Shown in pieces: positions 53,118 through 63,240 of a DNA stretch of 64,000 bases. A program made the position numbers and the translations under genes. The DNA is taken from the NCBI GenBank assembly GCA_943329665.2, contig CALQEU020000018.1, positions 1-64,000 of the forward strand, written 5' to 3'. Position 1 is the first letter of the stretch. Every line of letters starts with the position of its first letter. The DNA comes from JAJTFW01 sp903922455 (GTDB lineage Bacteria; Bacteroidota; Bacteroidia; AKYH767-A; OLB10). The notes under the pieces are model-generated. The model was not told the DNA's origin. It worked only from the letters and a program-made list of their open reading frames with translations, and did no database searches.

Positions 53118-55214
53118 ATGAAAAAATTTACCCTCTTATTCTTGTCATTCATTCTAATGTACCAATTGGGAAGTAGCCAAAATGGTTTGGAAGGTATTAT
53201 TGTAGAAAAATATTATGTATCCAATGCTGCGGATGCAGCTGGAAGTTCTGGTGTATTACCATCAGGATCTACCACCTACCGTATTTTTATTGATTTGTTA
53301 CCTGGTTATACATTTCAAGCCGCCTACGGTGTTCCTAATCATGAACTTCGATTCCAAACTACTACTTCTTTTTTCAACAATGAAGATTATGGTGCTACAA
53401 CGCCTATTTTTAGTAAAATAAACGCAAGAAATAATACTGTAATGTTAGATTCTTGGTTAAGTGGTGGAGCTTCTTGTGGTGGGAATTTTGGAATTTTGAA
53501 AACAGAAGACGGCGTTGCAGGCGGAACAAATGTTGTTAATATTAATGGATTATTAGCGAATAATGACCCTATTGCAGGTATTCCTTTAACTACACAAGAT
53601 GGAATTTATACAGCGGTAACTCCTTCTGTAACCGTGCTCGGTTTTACTCCAGCTCAGTTAGATGTGATCGACGCAACTAGTAATGTTGGAAATTTAATTT
53701 CTACAACAAATGCTTCATGGGCTGTTTTGGGTGGTTCAACAGGCCCAATTCCATCTGTAAATAAAATACTAATTGCACAGTTTACAACGAATGGTGCTTT
53801 TTCTTTTAAATTAAATATTCAAATCGGAACTCCAACTCCAGGAGTTTCTCAGAATTTTGTTGCTGAAAATGCAACAGGAAGCGAAATTCTTTTCCCTGCA
53901 TTAATTTATCCAGCTCCGTCAAATCCTACTGCACAAGTTTCCATTGCGAGCAATGCTACTTTCCCTGTTTGTGACGGCACAAGTGTTACGTTTACTGCGA
54001 CTCCAGTTAATGGAGGCGCAACACCATCTTATCAATGGAAGAAGAATAATGTAAATGCAGGTACAAACAGCCCTACGTATACTACTTCTGGACTTGTTGC
54101 CAACAATGTTATTACCTGCGTGATGACTTCAAGTATTGTCGGAGCATTAAATAATCCAGCAACTTCAAATTCTATAGTTGCACAAATTTTATCTAAACCA
54201 CTTGCCGATATCAATTCTACAGGGCCTTTAACTTTCTGCACAGGTGCAAATGCCTGCACACTTTCTACTACTTCAAATCCTGGAGATATATATGTATGGT
54301 ATAAAGGTGCAACGGCAATTGCAAATTCTAATAGCTCCAATTATGTACCTACAAGTACCAACTCTTACAAAGTAAAAGTGACTAATAGCAGCGGTTGTAG
54401 TAAAACTTCTACAACGATAGGTATAACTGTAAATGCATTGCCTACTGCAACAGTAACAGTTACCGGGCCAACCACTTTTTGTAAAAATTCAAATGTTTGC
54501 ACATTAACAGCAAATAGCGGAGCCGGACTCACTTACCAATGGTTAAAAGGCAGCGCTAATTTATCGGGAGCCACGGGGATTACTTATCAACCAAACGCCA
54601 CAAGTACCGCCTATAAAGTAAAAGTTACGGATGCGAACGGTTGTTCTAAAACGTCTGCCAGTACTTCCATTATTGCCAATTCCTTACCAGTGGCAACTAT
54701 TACTCCTCAAAGTTCAACGACATTCTGTAATGGGGATAGCGTGGTTTTGCAGGCAAATGGTTCCGGTTGGACATATCAATGGCTCAAGGGTTCAACTACC
54801 ATAGCTGGCGCTACGGCGAATAAGTATTCAGTCAAATCACAAGGATCATATAAAGTTTTCGTGACTAACTCAAATGGATGTACTGACAATTCATCTTCTG
54901 TAGCTGTTACAGTTAATTGTAGAGAAGGAAGTGATATTGTAAATGGAGCGAACGCTGAACGCATTAGTTTTTATCCTAATCCTACGAAAGGAAACTTCAC
55001 AGTAAATTATTTTAGCAGTGATCTTACATCCGGAAATGCTCAGCTTTCTATTGTAGATGTACTTGGTAAAGTGGTTTATTCAGAAGGGGTACAAATAAAT
55101 GATGGTGTTTTGATCAACGACATTTCTTCCGAAAGTTTACTTTCTAAAGGATTGTATTTCGTAACACTGAGAACGAATGGAAATGCTGTCTCCGGGAAAC
55201 TTATTGTAGAATAA
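53118..55214 (+). CDS. Secreted paralog 1: conserved N-domain, Ig-like repeats, T9SS sorting domain
   Basis: 698 aa with a signal peptide ending GSSQ. Residues about 22-275 are the domain shared by four genes here: NGLEGIIVEKYYVS, TTYRIFIDLLPGY, YGVPNHELRF, SFFNNEDYG, MLDSWLSGGASC and ILIAQFTTNGAFSFKLN. Then come about four Ig-like repeats in the TFC..N..LTA...YQWLKG style, and a T9SS type A domain from RISFYPNPTKGNF to GKLIVE. It is likely a cell-surface or released protein. The shared N-domain is not one I can name. Confidence 0.85.
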   Translation: MKKFTLLFLSFILMYQLGSSQNGLEGIIVEKYYVSNAADAAGSSGVLPSGSTTYRIFIDLLPGYTFQAAYGVPNHELRFQTTTSFFNNEDYGATTPIFSKINARNNTVMLDSWLSGGASCGGNFGILKTEDGVAGGTNVVNINGLLANNDPIAGIPLTTQDGIYTAVTPSVTVLGFTPAQLDVIDATSNVGNLISTTNASWAVLGGSTGPIPSVNKILIAQFTTNGAFSFKLNIQIGTPTPGVSQNFVAENATGSEILFPALIYPAPSNPTAQVSIASNATFPVCDGTSVTFTATPVNGGATPSYQWKKNNVNAGTNSPTYTTSGLVANNVITCVMTSSIVGALNNPATSNSIVAQILSKPLADINSTGPLTFCTGANACTLSTTSNPGDIYVWYKGATAIANSNSSNYVPTSTNSYKVKVTNSSGCSKTSTTIGITVNALPTATVTVTGPTTFCKNSNVCTLTANSGAGLTYQWLKGSANLSGATGITYQPNATSTAYKVKVTDANGCSKTSASTSIIANSLPVATITPQSSTTFCNGDSVVLQANGSGWTYQWLKGSTTIAGATANKYSVKSQGSYKVFVTNSNGCTDNSSSVAVTVNCREGSDIVNGANAERISFYPNPTKGNFTVNYFSSDLTSGNAQLSIVDVLGKVVYSEGVQINDGVLINDISSESLLSKGLYFVTLRTNGNAVSGKLIVE

Positions 55215-55262
55215 TTACAATAAAAATTATCCATTAAAGTAAGTTGTTTTAATAAAGAAGGG

Positions 55263-56369
55263 ATGAAAAATTCTATTAGATGGAGCTTTGTGTTTTTTGT
55301 TTTATTCAGCACATTTGCAAAGGCGCAAAAAGGATTGGAGAATATTATAGTGGAGAAGTATTATATTTCCACAGCTGCCGATACAATAGGAACAGAGCTA
55401 GGAGGGTATCTTCCTATTGGCTCTGTTACTTATCGAGTATTTGCCGACTTAACTCCTGTTCATCGACTTCAAGCTATTTATGGTGAAGCCAAACATGAAT
55501 TAAAAATTACTACTACAACTCGTTTTTTTAATTGTGCAAAAAATGACGGAAAGTCATCCACTGACATTGAACCTTCTTATCTAAAGGAAAGTACATTGCT
55601 GTTGGATTCATGGGTCAGTGTTGGTGCTGCATGCTTAGATTACCAAGCGGTATTGAAATCAACGGATGATTCTCTTCCCACTTTTGTTGAAAGTAATGAA
55701 CTGCATATATTGAGAAATGATGAGAAGGATCTAGGTATTCCGTTGGCAAGAAGAGATGGAATGAAGAAGTTGAAACTACAACCAGGTGCTGTGTTTTTCA
55801 ATTTTGATAAGGAGTTGCAAAACTTCCAGTATGCATTTCGAGATTCAGTAGATGGCATCATCAGTACATTGAATGGTGCATGGGCTTCTTTTGGTGGATC
55901 TGTAGGCCCGCACCCTCAAAATCAAGTTTTATTAGGTCAATTTACTACCGATGGTGTGTTTAGTTTTGAATTGAATTTGTTAATAGCTATTCCAGGAGGA
56001 GGTTCTGAAAAGTTTGTCGCAAAGAATGCGGTTGATAGTGAATTTGTGTTTCCTGCTTTAATTTATTCTTCATCACCTAACAATAAATCGCCTCAGATTT
56101 TGTTGGCCGTTGATCAACAGCAAAAGAAGAAAGGAGTTGGTGCAATTGAATTATTGGCAACGACCAGTGATGAAGATGGAAAAGTAGTAGCTGTCGATTT
56201 TTATGTTAATGATCGATTGATTTATACGGATTCTTCTTTTCCGTTTACATTTAGTTATCATGGAAATTCAAAGGATGTAATCATTTCAGCATCTGCAATT
56301 GATGACAAAGGAGCTAAGTGCAGATCAAAGAATATATTTATTTCCGACAACATTTTTCAGCATGATTAA
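55263..56369 (+). CDS. Secreted paralog 2: conserved N-domain with an Ig-like C-terminus, no T9SS signal
   Basis: 368 aa with a signal peptide ending TFAKAQ. The shared N-domain is more diverged (KGLENIIVEKYYIS, VTYRVFADLTPVH, YGEAKHELKI, LLDSWVSVGAAC and VLLGQFTTDGVFSFELN). The end is a short Ig-like domain (VVAVDFYVNDRLIYTDSSF) as in cell-wall-binding proteins, and no YPNP sorting domain follows. It may therefore stay in the periplasm or exit another way. 48 nt separate it from paralog 1. Confidence 0.8.
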   Translation: MKNSIRWSFVFFVLFSTFAKAQKGLENIIVEKYYISTAADTIGTELGGYLPIGSVTYRVFADLTPVHRLQAIYGEAKHELKITTTTRFFNCAKNDGKSSTDIEPSYLKESTLLLDSWVSVGAACLDYQAVLKSTDDSLPTFVESNELHILRNDEKDLGIPLARRDGMKKLKLQPGAVFFNFDKELQNFQYAFRDSVDGIISTLNGAWASFGGSVGPHPQNQVLLGQFTTDGVFSFELNLLIAIPGGGSEKFVAKNAVDSEFVFPALIYSSSPNNKSPQILLAVDQQQKKKGVGAIELLATTSDEDGKVVAVDFYVNDRLIYTDSSFPFTFSYHGNSKDVIISASAIDDKGAKCRSKNIFISDNIFQHD

Positions 56370-56559
56370 CAATTTCGTTTGTTAAATTATTGTTTCCATT
56401 TAGTGCCGACTTTAGCATTCCTTAACTCAAAGTTAATCTTCTTTTAAACGATAATAAAGGGTAATTGATGAGTTTTGTCGTCTGATTGCTTCTGTGAAAA
56501 GCAACTGATTTTGGAACTATTATACTTAAAATCATCAATTAATATTAATACCATTTACT

Positions 56560-57648
56560 ATGAAAAAAATAATACTCCTTTCTGGACTTCTCCTGACCAG
56601 CTTGTTTCTTCAAGCCCAAAATGGGTTGGAAAATATCATTGTAGAAAGATACTATGTATCGGAGCCAAATGATACAAATGCAAATTCTACTGGAGGTATT
56701 CTTCCTGTGGGATCTGTAACCTACCGCATTTATGTGGATATGTTACCAGGATATAAATTTCAAGTATGTTACGGCGTTCCAACTCATGAAATGAGAATTG
56801 AAACCTCAACTTTGTTTTTTAATAATGAAGATCGTGGATCTACATCACCTAATTTCTCCTTTGTAAATGCAGCGAAAAATACTGTCATGCTCGATTCTTG
56901 GCTATCAGTAGGTGCAGCCTGCAATGGTTACAAGGGAGTTTTAAAAACAGAAGATGATGGAGTAAATAATATCATTAATAACTTTTCGCCACAGGTGTTG
57001 CAAGGTACAGATGCTTCTGCCGGAATCCCATTGACTACGCAAGATGGTTTGATTTTAAGTGCTCCAGAGCCTTTTAATGAATTAGGTTTGACAAATGATA
57101 TTATTGTTTTTGATAATCAGAATGATGGTACAAATGGACCTTTGTTTTCAAGTTTTAACGGTTCTTGGGTAGCTTTGAATGGAGCTTCAGGTCCTGATAC
57201 TTCGATTAACAAAGTATTAATAGCGCAAATTACAACCGACGGAACTTTCTGCTTTAAGTTGAATGTGCAATTACGCTCTCCAATACCAGGTGTTGTTGAA
57301 AATTATGTTGCTGACAGTCCAACTGGAGCTGAAATTGCTTTTGCAGGTTTACAATATTGTTCAAATGTTGGAAATCCAGAGTTTGCAGTGGAAGGTCCTG
57401 CATTTAGTTTGTATCCAAATCCAACGCATGATATTTTTAGTATGTGGGTTTTTGCAAGCAGACAGCCTGGAATATACAGTTATAAAATTTATTCGATGGA
57501 TGGAAAACAGATGTTGAGTAAATCTTTAGGCGTCACTCAAGCTGATGTGATGGAGAAAGTGGATTTGTCAGCTTATCCTTCTGGAATCTATTTTGTAGAA
57601 CTTTCTGTTGATGGACATTCTTCTACCAAGAAACTAGTTAAAAATTAA
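56560..57648 (+). CDS. Secreted paralog 3: conserved N-domain with T9SS sorting domain
   Basis: 362 aa with a signal peptide ending FLQAQ. The shared domain is closest to paralog 1 (NGLENIIVERYYVS, VTYRIYVDMLPGYKF, YGVPTHEMRI, LFFNNEDRG, MLDSWLSVGAAC and VLIAQITTDGTFCFKLN). It is directly followed by a T9SS type A domain from FSLYPNPTHDIF to STKKLVKN, with no repeats between: the minimal form of the family. 190 nt follow paralog 2. Confidence 0.87.
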   Translation: MKKIILLSGLLLTSLFLQAQNGLENIIVERYYVSEPNDTNANSTGGILPVGSVTYRIYVDMLPGYKFQVCYGVPTHEMRIETSTLFFNNEDRGSTSPNFSFVNAAKNTVMLDSWLSVGAACNGYKGVLKTEDDGVNNIINNFSPQVLQGTDASAGIPLTTQDGLILSAPEPFNELGLTNDIIVFDNQNDGTNGPLFSSFNGSWVALNGASGPDTSINKVLIAQITTDGTFCFKLNVQLRSPIPGVVENYVADSPTGAEIAFAGLQYCSNVGNPEFAVEGPAFSLYPNPTHDIFSMWVFASRQPGIYSYKIYSMDGKQMLSKSLGVTQADVMEKVDLSAYPSGIYFVELSVDGHSSTKKLVKN

Positions 57649-57703
57649 TTGTAGCTATTAAATAGTTTAAGTTTGATTCAGTCTTGAAATTATTAAGTTA
57701 ATT

Positions 57704-60700
57704 ATGAATGCTTCTTATCGTTTGTTTATTGTCATAGGCTTCCTATTTTTATTTGTTAATTCTGCAAAATCACAAGGAGTGATTCGAGGAAAAATAACAG
57801 ATGCAAATGGAGAAACATTGATCGGAGTTACTGTCGTTGAGAAAGCAAATCCAAGCAATGGACAAGTTAGCGATTTAGATGGTAATTATTCCATAAAGAT
57901 TGTAAAGAGTGAACCTGTTGTTTTGTTAATAACCTATGTTGGTTTTACTACTATTGAACAAACTTTTCAGCTCGCGAATAATGAAATTAAATTACAAAAC
58001 TTTGTTTTGAAAAGCGCAGCTACTGAAGTTAAAGAAGTGGAAATTCAAGCAAAAGCAATTAAAGCTGCAGATTACTATATGGAGAATATGAAGAAAAAGT
58101 CGGCAACTACTATCGACTATGTTTCTTCAGAAACCATGCGTAAAACAGGAGACAATAATGTATCAAGTGCCATCGCACGTATTACAGGCGTTTCAACGAG
58201 TAGTACTGGTTTTATAACCGTAAGAGGCATCGGTGATCGATACGTACGTACTACTATAAATGGAGCAACTATTCCAACATTAGATCCTTTTACTAGTAAT
58301 ATCAAATTGGATTTTATTCCAGCAAATTTGGTGGACAATATTATCATTACGAAAACGGCGTCTCCTGATCTTCCTGGAAATTGGGCAGGCGCTTATATTT
58401 CTGTCGAAACAAAAGATTACCCAGAGAAATTATCGATAACTGTGGAATCACAAATCGGATATAATTCACAGAGTACTTTCAAAAATGTATTAACAACAGA
58501 AGGAAGTGCTACCGATTGGATGGGTTATGATGATGGGTTCAGAGATCGTGATCATAACCATGTGCAGTATATTAATCGACCAACGCAGTATCAAGAACTA
58601 TGCGCATTGGGTTTGAAGGATTATTTTGCTGGCTTGGGAGTAACATCGAGCTGGGAGCAAGGAACAGAAGCTGGAAATAATTATTTCAAATTGGGACTTA
58701 TTCAATTGGGATTATTAGGGGCAGCGGAAATAAATGATCCAGTAGCTTACAATAACGCACTATCATTATATGCTGCGAATTATGAATTGCAAGCATTTGA
58801 TAAAGTAAATGAATCTTTGCCGGCTTATGGAAAATCTTTTCCTAATAATTGGATTCCGTTTAAGAAGAAAGCACCTCTTAATTTTAGTCAGAGTTTTGGT
58901 ATTGGGAATCAAATTTCTGTAGGAAAGGATGATGTTATTGGATTTTTGTTTGGACTTAAATATGGAAGCTCAGTTTCTTACGATCCGCTAGCTAACGGAA
59001 CTAGAATTGAAAAAAGAAATGATGAGGAGACCACTTTGTATTCAGCTAGTCAAAGTTTAAGTAGAGAGCAAAATGGGTGGAGCGCGTTGCTAAATTTGGC
59101 CTACAAATTTAATCCTCGACATTCAATTGGCTTACTTTTTATGCCAAATTTGAATGGAGTAAATAATACGCGTGAAATTTATCAAAGCGAATTGATCGAT
59201 TATCCTGGTCAAAGTTCTACAGTATATGATCAGTATTATGAAGAACGTAAGCAATTTATTTATCAAGCCAAGTCGGAACATTATTTTACAAGGTTGAAGA
59301 CGAAAGTTGAACTGAATGTATCTTATACAGATGGAAATAGTGATGTTCCGGATTTTAAAACTTGGGATGTCTTAGCGTTGAGTGGTCAATTTTTAAGTGG
59401 GCAAGGTGGAAATAGTCGATTCTTTAGATATTTGGATGAAAATGTTCTAGACACTCGAATTAAATTTGATTTTCCAATAGGTGATGTGCCAGGAATGAAT
59501 CGTAAATTTATTTTTGGAGCATCAAGAGTGTATCAAGATAGAGATTTTCAACAGTATTCCTATAGTTTAGGTGCAACAGACAGTAGTGGAAATATTCAAT
59601 CAGGCTCATATCTTATTCCTAATAATGATTTAGAAGCTTTCTTAATGCCTTCGGAGTTTAATATAGAAAGTTATTTTTTTCAGGGGATTCCGAAGCATAG
59701 AGCTAAGAAATTTTATTTTGATGACCCCAATCCAGCTAGCCATACTATCGGGAATTCTGAAGTGTTGTCGGCTTTTACCATGTTGGACTATAGTATTAAT
59801 TTTCGTTGGAGAGCTTCTGTTGGTTTGCGTGTAGAAAAAACGGATTTGTTTGCCGATGTTTATGAATACGATAAAAAGGGATATGGACCCAATGATTTTA
59901 GACGCAGATTTGAAACGGATATGTATATTGCTAATCCTGGTAATTTTAATGTCACTAAATTTTTGCCAAGTATAAATATTATTTATAAACTTCGTGAAGA
60001 AGACAAATTAGCAATGAATTTGCGTGCTAATTATAGTCGAACTACAGCATACCCTACGATCCGTGAAATAACGGAAACGAATATTTTTGATTTTGAATTA
60101 AGATCTGTTGTTTTTGGAAATTCAAATTTGAAAGAAGTAGATATTGATAATTTTGATGTGAGATGGGAATCCTTTTTTAAGAGCGGGAATTCGCTTTCTA
60201 TAAGTGGATTTTATAAAGATTTTAATAATCATATTGAATTGGTTAATTCAATTGGAGGCGGGTACTCATGGCAGAATGTTGATAATTCGTATGTATTAGG
60301 AATCGAAGTGGAAGGAAAGAAAAATATTACTTCTCATTTAGAGTTTAGAGCTAATGTTGCTCTGATAAATTCCGAAACTAACTTCAATTTTAAAACTGTG
60401 GAAATTATAAATAGTGTTCGTACTGAAGTTCCAGGTGAAATAGTAAAGAGGAAAATGTTTGGACAGTCACCCTATGTCGCAAATGCGATATTAAGTTATA
60501 AATGGGATTTGCCAAAAATTTTAGTCACCGCTTCTTATAATATTCAAGGGAAGAAATTAGTGATCGCTAGTGATGAACTAGCTCCTGCGGTTTATGAATT
60601 ACCTCGCAATATATTGGATTTGAAGATAACTAAAGACCTTGGAAAACATTTTATAATTGCAGTTAACATCAGAGATATTTTAAACGAACCTGTTACTCGC

Positions 60701-60793
60701 GAATATGATAATGATGAATCTCTTGGAAAGAAAAATTATGATAGCTTTCGTTGGGGAACAAATTATAATTTGGGATTAACCTATCGACTCTAA
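57704..60793 (+). CDS. TonB-dependent outer-membrane receptor
   Basis: 1029 aa with a signal peptide ending SAKSQ. Residues 25-110 are a carboxypeptidase-regulatory-like beta-sandwich (VIRGKITDANGETLIGVTV), typical of SusC-like receptors. The plug follows (SSAIARITGVSTSS, GFITVRGIGDRYVRTTINGA and NIIITKTASPDLPGNWAGA), then a 22-strand barrel ending in NYNLGLTYRL. No SusD partner is adjacent. It lies 55 nt after paralog 3 and 11 nt before paralog 4, so it is cotranscribed with them; its cargo is unknown. Confidence 0.88.
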   Translation: MNASYRLFIVIGFLFLFVNSAKSQGVIRGKITDANGETLIGVTVVEKANPSNGQVSDLDGNYSIKIVKSEPVVLLITYVGFTTIEQTFQLANNEIKLQNFVLKSAATEVKEVEIQAKAIKAADYYMENMKKKSATTIDYVSSETMRKTGDNNVSSAIARITGVSTSSTGFITVRGIGDRYVRTTINGATIPTLDPFTSNIKLDFIPANLVDNIIITKTASPDLPGNWAGAYISVETKDYPEKLSITVESQIGYNSQSTFKNVLTTEGSATDWMGYDDGFRDRDHNHVQYINRPTQYQELCALGLKDYFAGLGVTSSWEQGTEAGNNYFKLGLIQLGLLGAAEINDPVAYNNALSLYAANYELQAFDKVNESLPAYGKSFPNNWIPFKKKAPLNFSQSFGIGNQISVGKDDVIGFLFGLKYGSSVSYDPLANGTRIEKRNDEETTLYSASQSLSREQNGWSALLNLAYKFNPRHSIGLLFMPNLNGVNNTREIYQSELIDYPGQSSTVYDQYYEERKQFIYQAKSEHYFTRLKTKVELNVSYTDGNSDVPDFKTWDVLALSGQFLSGQGGNSRFFRYLDENVLDTRIKFDFPIGDVPGMNRKFIFGASRVYQDRDFQQYSYSLGATDSSGNIQSGSYLIPNNDLEAFLMPSEFNIESYFFQGIPKHRAKKFYFDDPNPASHTIGNSEVLSAFTMLDYSINFRWRASVGLRVEKTDLFADVYEYDKKGYGPNDFRRRFETDMYIANPGNFNVTKFLPSINIIYKLREEDKLAMNLRANYSRTTAYPTIREITETNIFDFELRSVVFGNSNLKEVDIDNFDVRWESFFKSGNSLSISGFYKDFNNHIELVNSIGGGYSWQNVDNSYVLGIEVEGKKNITSHLEFRANVALINSETNFNFKTVEIINSVRTEVPGEIVKRKMFGQSPYVANAILSYKWDLPKILVTASYNIQGKKLVIASDELAPAVYELPRNILDLKITKDLGKHFIIAVNIRDILNEPVTREYDNDESLGKKNYDSFRWGTNYNLGLTYRL

Positions 60794-60804
60794 TTCGCTA
60801 GAAT

Positions 60805-62169
60805 ATGAAAACATATAATATTGCTAAAATTTTATTTTGCTTCTTCCTTTTTGTGGTAGGGATGTTGTCAAGTTATGTGGCCTCCTCTCAAATTACAGGA
60901 TTGCGAGTAGAAACGTATTACATCGCTGATGCAAATGATGCGACCGACACTACGGGTGGCCGATCGCTTTCTGTAGGTGAAAAAACATTTCGTGTTTATG
61001 TTGAATTGATGCCAGGTTCAAGAGTGAAAAAAGTGTACGGAGATATTTATCATCCTTTAACTATATCAAGTACGTATCCCTTTTATAATAATATTGATCG
61101 ACCTGCTAGTGTTTTTGGATATCAAATAAAGTCATCTTGGATATCAGATAATCCAACACTGGCGTTAGATAGTTGGTTAACCATTGGAATGGCTACTACC
61201 ACACAGAAAGGTGTATTGAAATCTATAGATCCCGATGGAGATGATATTGCAGGTTTGAATAATACAGGTGGAACCGCTTTGATTAGTTCCGGACTTTTAG
61301 CAAATACAGACCCTTTAATTGGTATTCCATTAACTACTTCTGATGGGTTAGTTCCAAATAATTTCGCATTAGGGCAATGGACTGATGTCGGGTTTAAAGA
61401 TTTGAGTGGAAATGATACTACTGTTTTTGGACCTATCGCTACAGGAAATATTCTTACATGTAATAATTGCGCTATTCAACAAAATAATGCAATAGGCGGT
61501 CCAACCGTTGACTCCACGAAGGTTCTCATCGCTCAGCTAACTACTTTTGGCGAACTCTCATTTCAAATAAATTTAACTATTGAAGAGTTAGATAGTTTAG
61601 GAAATTCTTCATTGGTTAATTATGTTGCAACGGATGATACGCTTTTATCAGGAGAGCAAGTAAGTCCCTTTTTACAATATCCCCAAGCTTGTGGCTGTAG
61701 AGATACCCGTTATTTGGAATATGGGGCCAATTATGGTTGTGATAATATAGATTCTTGTAAAACACTAATTGTTTTTGGTTGTACAGATACCATGGCTTGT
61801 AATTATGATCCAAGCGCTAATTTTAATATAAGCACTTTATGCTGTTATCCTGGTAAATGTAATGATAGAGATATAAGTCTTGTTTGTCCCGAATTAAATG
61901 GAGGTAAATTTGCAAAATCAACAGTGAATGTATTTCCTAATCCAGCCGCAGATCAAATTTCAATCGAAGTGTATTCAAAGAGTGTGGGTGAAGCATCAGT
62001 GAAATTCTTAGATGTCATGGGAAAGGTAATTCAAGATTTCTCGTTCACATTAGATAGCGAGATTACTAATAGAAATATCGATATTTCTTTTTTAAGAGAT
62101 GGAGTGTATTTTATTTTAGTTTCTCATCATGATAAATTAGAATCGAAACGTATTGTAAAAATAAAATAA
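60805..62169 (+). CDS. Secreted paralog 4: conserved N-domain, Cys-rich repeat, T9SS sorting domain
   Basis: 454 aa with a signal peptide ending VASSQ. The N-domain is the most diverged (TGLRVETYYIADANDA, KTFRVYVELMPGS, FYNNIDRPAS, ALDSWLTIGMAT and VLIAQLTTFGELSFQIN). A Cys-rich stretch follows (ACGCRDTRYLEYGANYGCDN and FGCTDTMACNYDPSA), the latter a motif common in secreted Bacteroidota proteins. The end is a T9SS type A domain (VNVFPNPAADQI ... SKRIVKIK). Starts 11 nt after the TonB receptor. Confidence 0.85.
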   Translation: MKTYNIAKILFCFFLFVVGMLSSYVASSQITGLRVETYYIADANDATDTTGGRSLSVGEKTFRVYVELMPGSRVKKVYGDIYHPLTISSTYPFYNNIDRPASVFGYQIKSSWISDNPTLALDSWLTIGMATTTQKGVLKSIDPDGDDIAGLNNTGGTALISSGLLANTDPLIGIPLTTSDGLVPNNFALGQWTDVGFKDLSGNDTTVFGPIATGNILTCNNCAIQQNNAIGGPTVDSTKVLIAQLTTFGELSFQINLTIEELDSLGNSSLVNYVATDDTLLSGEQVSPFLQYPQACGCRDTRYLEYGANYGCDNIDSCKTLIVFGCTDTMACNYDPSANFNISTLCCYPGKCNDRDISLVCPELNGGKFAKSTVNVFPNPAADQISIEVYSKSVGEASVKFLDVMGKVIQDFSFTLDSEITNRNIDISFLRDGVYFILVSHHDKLESKRIVKIK

Positions 62170-62170
62170 G

Positions 62171-62962
62171 ATGGAATTTATATTTTCTAGAATTAAACAT
62201 TTTATGATATTGATTATGATTATTGTAAAAGAATCCTTGCAAGCAATAGGAAATTATTATAAGTTAAGCTTGCCTTTACTCTTTATTTGTTTTTTCTTTT
62301 TTATCACTTCTTGTGATGATAAGGAAGAATTGGAAGTTCCTGTTGAAGTCAGTTCAATGACGGATATTGATGGTAATGTTTATAAAACAGTTAAAATCGG
62401 TAACCAATGGTGGATGGCTGAAAATTTAAATGTTACAACTTATCGTAATGGTATTCCAATGACCTCATTGATAGATGATCTAGTTTGGAATGATACTATT
62501 GCAGGGTACTGTACTTATAATGGAGGTTATGGTAAGTTGTACAATGGGTACGCTGTAGTGGATACAAATAATATCGCACCGGCAGGTTGGCATATTCCTA
62601 CTGATCTGGAGTGGAAGAAGTTGGAAACTTATCTTGGGATGAGTGGAGGCGCTGCTGATAAAACAGGGTGGAGAGGTACTTCCGAAGGTGATAAATTAAA
62701 AGCTCAAGGTATAGATAAATGGTACCGTTATGGTGAAGTATGGGGTACGGATAGTTATCAGTTTAGAGCACTAGGAGGATCTTGCAGAATTTATAATGGA
62801 ATTTTTGGAAATCCAGGTATTAACTATACTGGATTTTGGTGGACATCCTCAGCAAATGCGAATGATTTATTTTTTCGATATCTCGACTATAAAAAATCTG
62901 GAATTTATCGCGGATATGATACCATGAAAATGGGTTGCAGTATACGTTGTGTTAAGGATTAG
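62171..62962 (+). CDS. FISUMP-domain lipoprotein
   Basis: 263 aa. A lipoprotein signal is unusually late: the lipobox FFFITSC has its Cys at about residue 48, after 30 residues that look like a start-site extension; the true start may be internal. The body is a Fibrobacter succinogenes major paralogous domain: DIDGNVYKTVKIGNQWWMAE, NLNVTTYRNG, LYNGYAVVD, PAGWHIPTDLEWKKLE, FRALGGSCRI and a C-terminal SIRCVKD. Only 1 nt separates it from paralog 4; a terminator follows, so it is the last gene of the locus. Confidence 0.83.
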   Translation: MEFIFSRIKHFMILIMIIVKESLQAIGNYYKLSLPLLFICFFFFITSCDDKEELEVPVEVSSMTDIDGNVYKTVKIGNQWWMAENLNVTTYRNGIPMTSLIDDLVWNDTIAGYCTYNGGYGKLYNGYAVVDTNNIAPAGWHIPTDLEWKKLETYLGMSGGAADKTGWRGTSEGDKLKAQGIDKWYRYGEVWGTDSYQFRALGGSCRIYNGIFGNPGINYTGFWWTSSANANDLFFRYLDYKKSGIYRGYDTMKMGCSIRCVKD

Positions 62963-62991
62963 TAAATACTGTTTTGATGAAAATAGAAGGC

Positions 62992-63015
62992 GCGACGTAA
63001 TGTCGCTTTCTTTTT
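62992..63015 (+). terminator. Terminator after the surface-protein locus
   Basis: GCGAC-GTAAT-GTCGC hairpin followed by TTTCTTTTT, 29 nt past the FISUMP stop. Confidence 0.65.
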
Positions 63016-63187
63016 GGTGTTTTTTCAAGAATAACGTAGTTTATTTTGTGATAACTGATTCTATTTTTTGAACCTATATTAAGTTAATGTGAACGATTTA
63101 ATTTTTTCTGAAATCGGTTAACATACAAGAGAAATTTAGATAAAGATTTGATAAGTTAATGGAAATGTTCAACTGCATTTCGCGCCC

Positions 63188-63195
63188 TACATTTG
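63188..63195 (+). promoter_or_regulatory. -7 promoter box of the last gene
   Basis: TACATTTG, 45 nt before the ATG at 63241. The terminator just upstream shows this gene is a separate unit. Confidence 0.5.
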
Positions 63196-63240
63196 TATCA
63201 TTCTTCAGGTGAATTAAAAACAAAAAAATCAATTAAAAAA

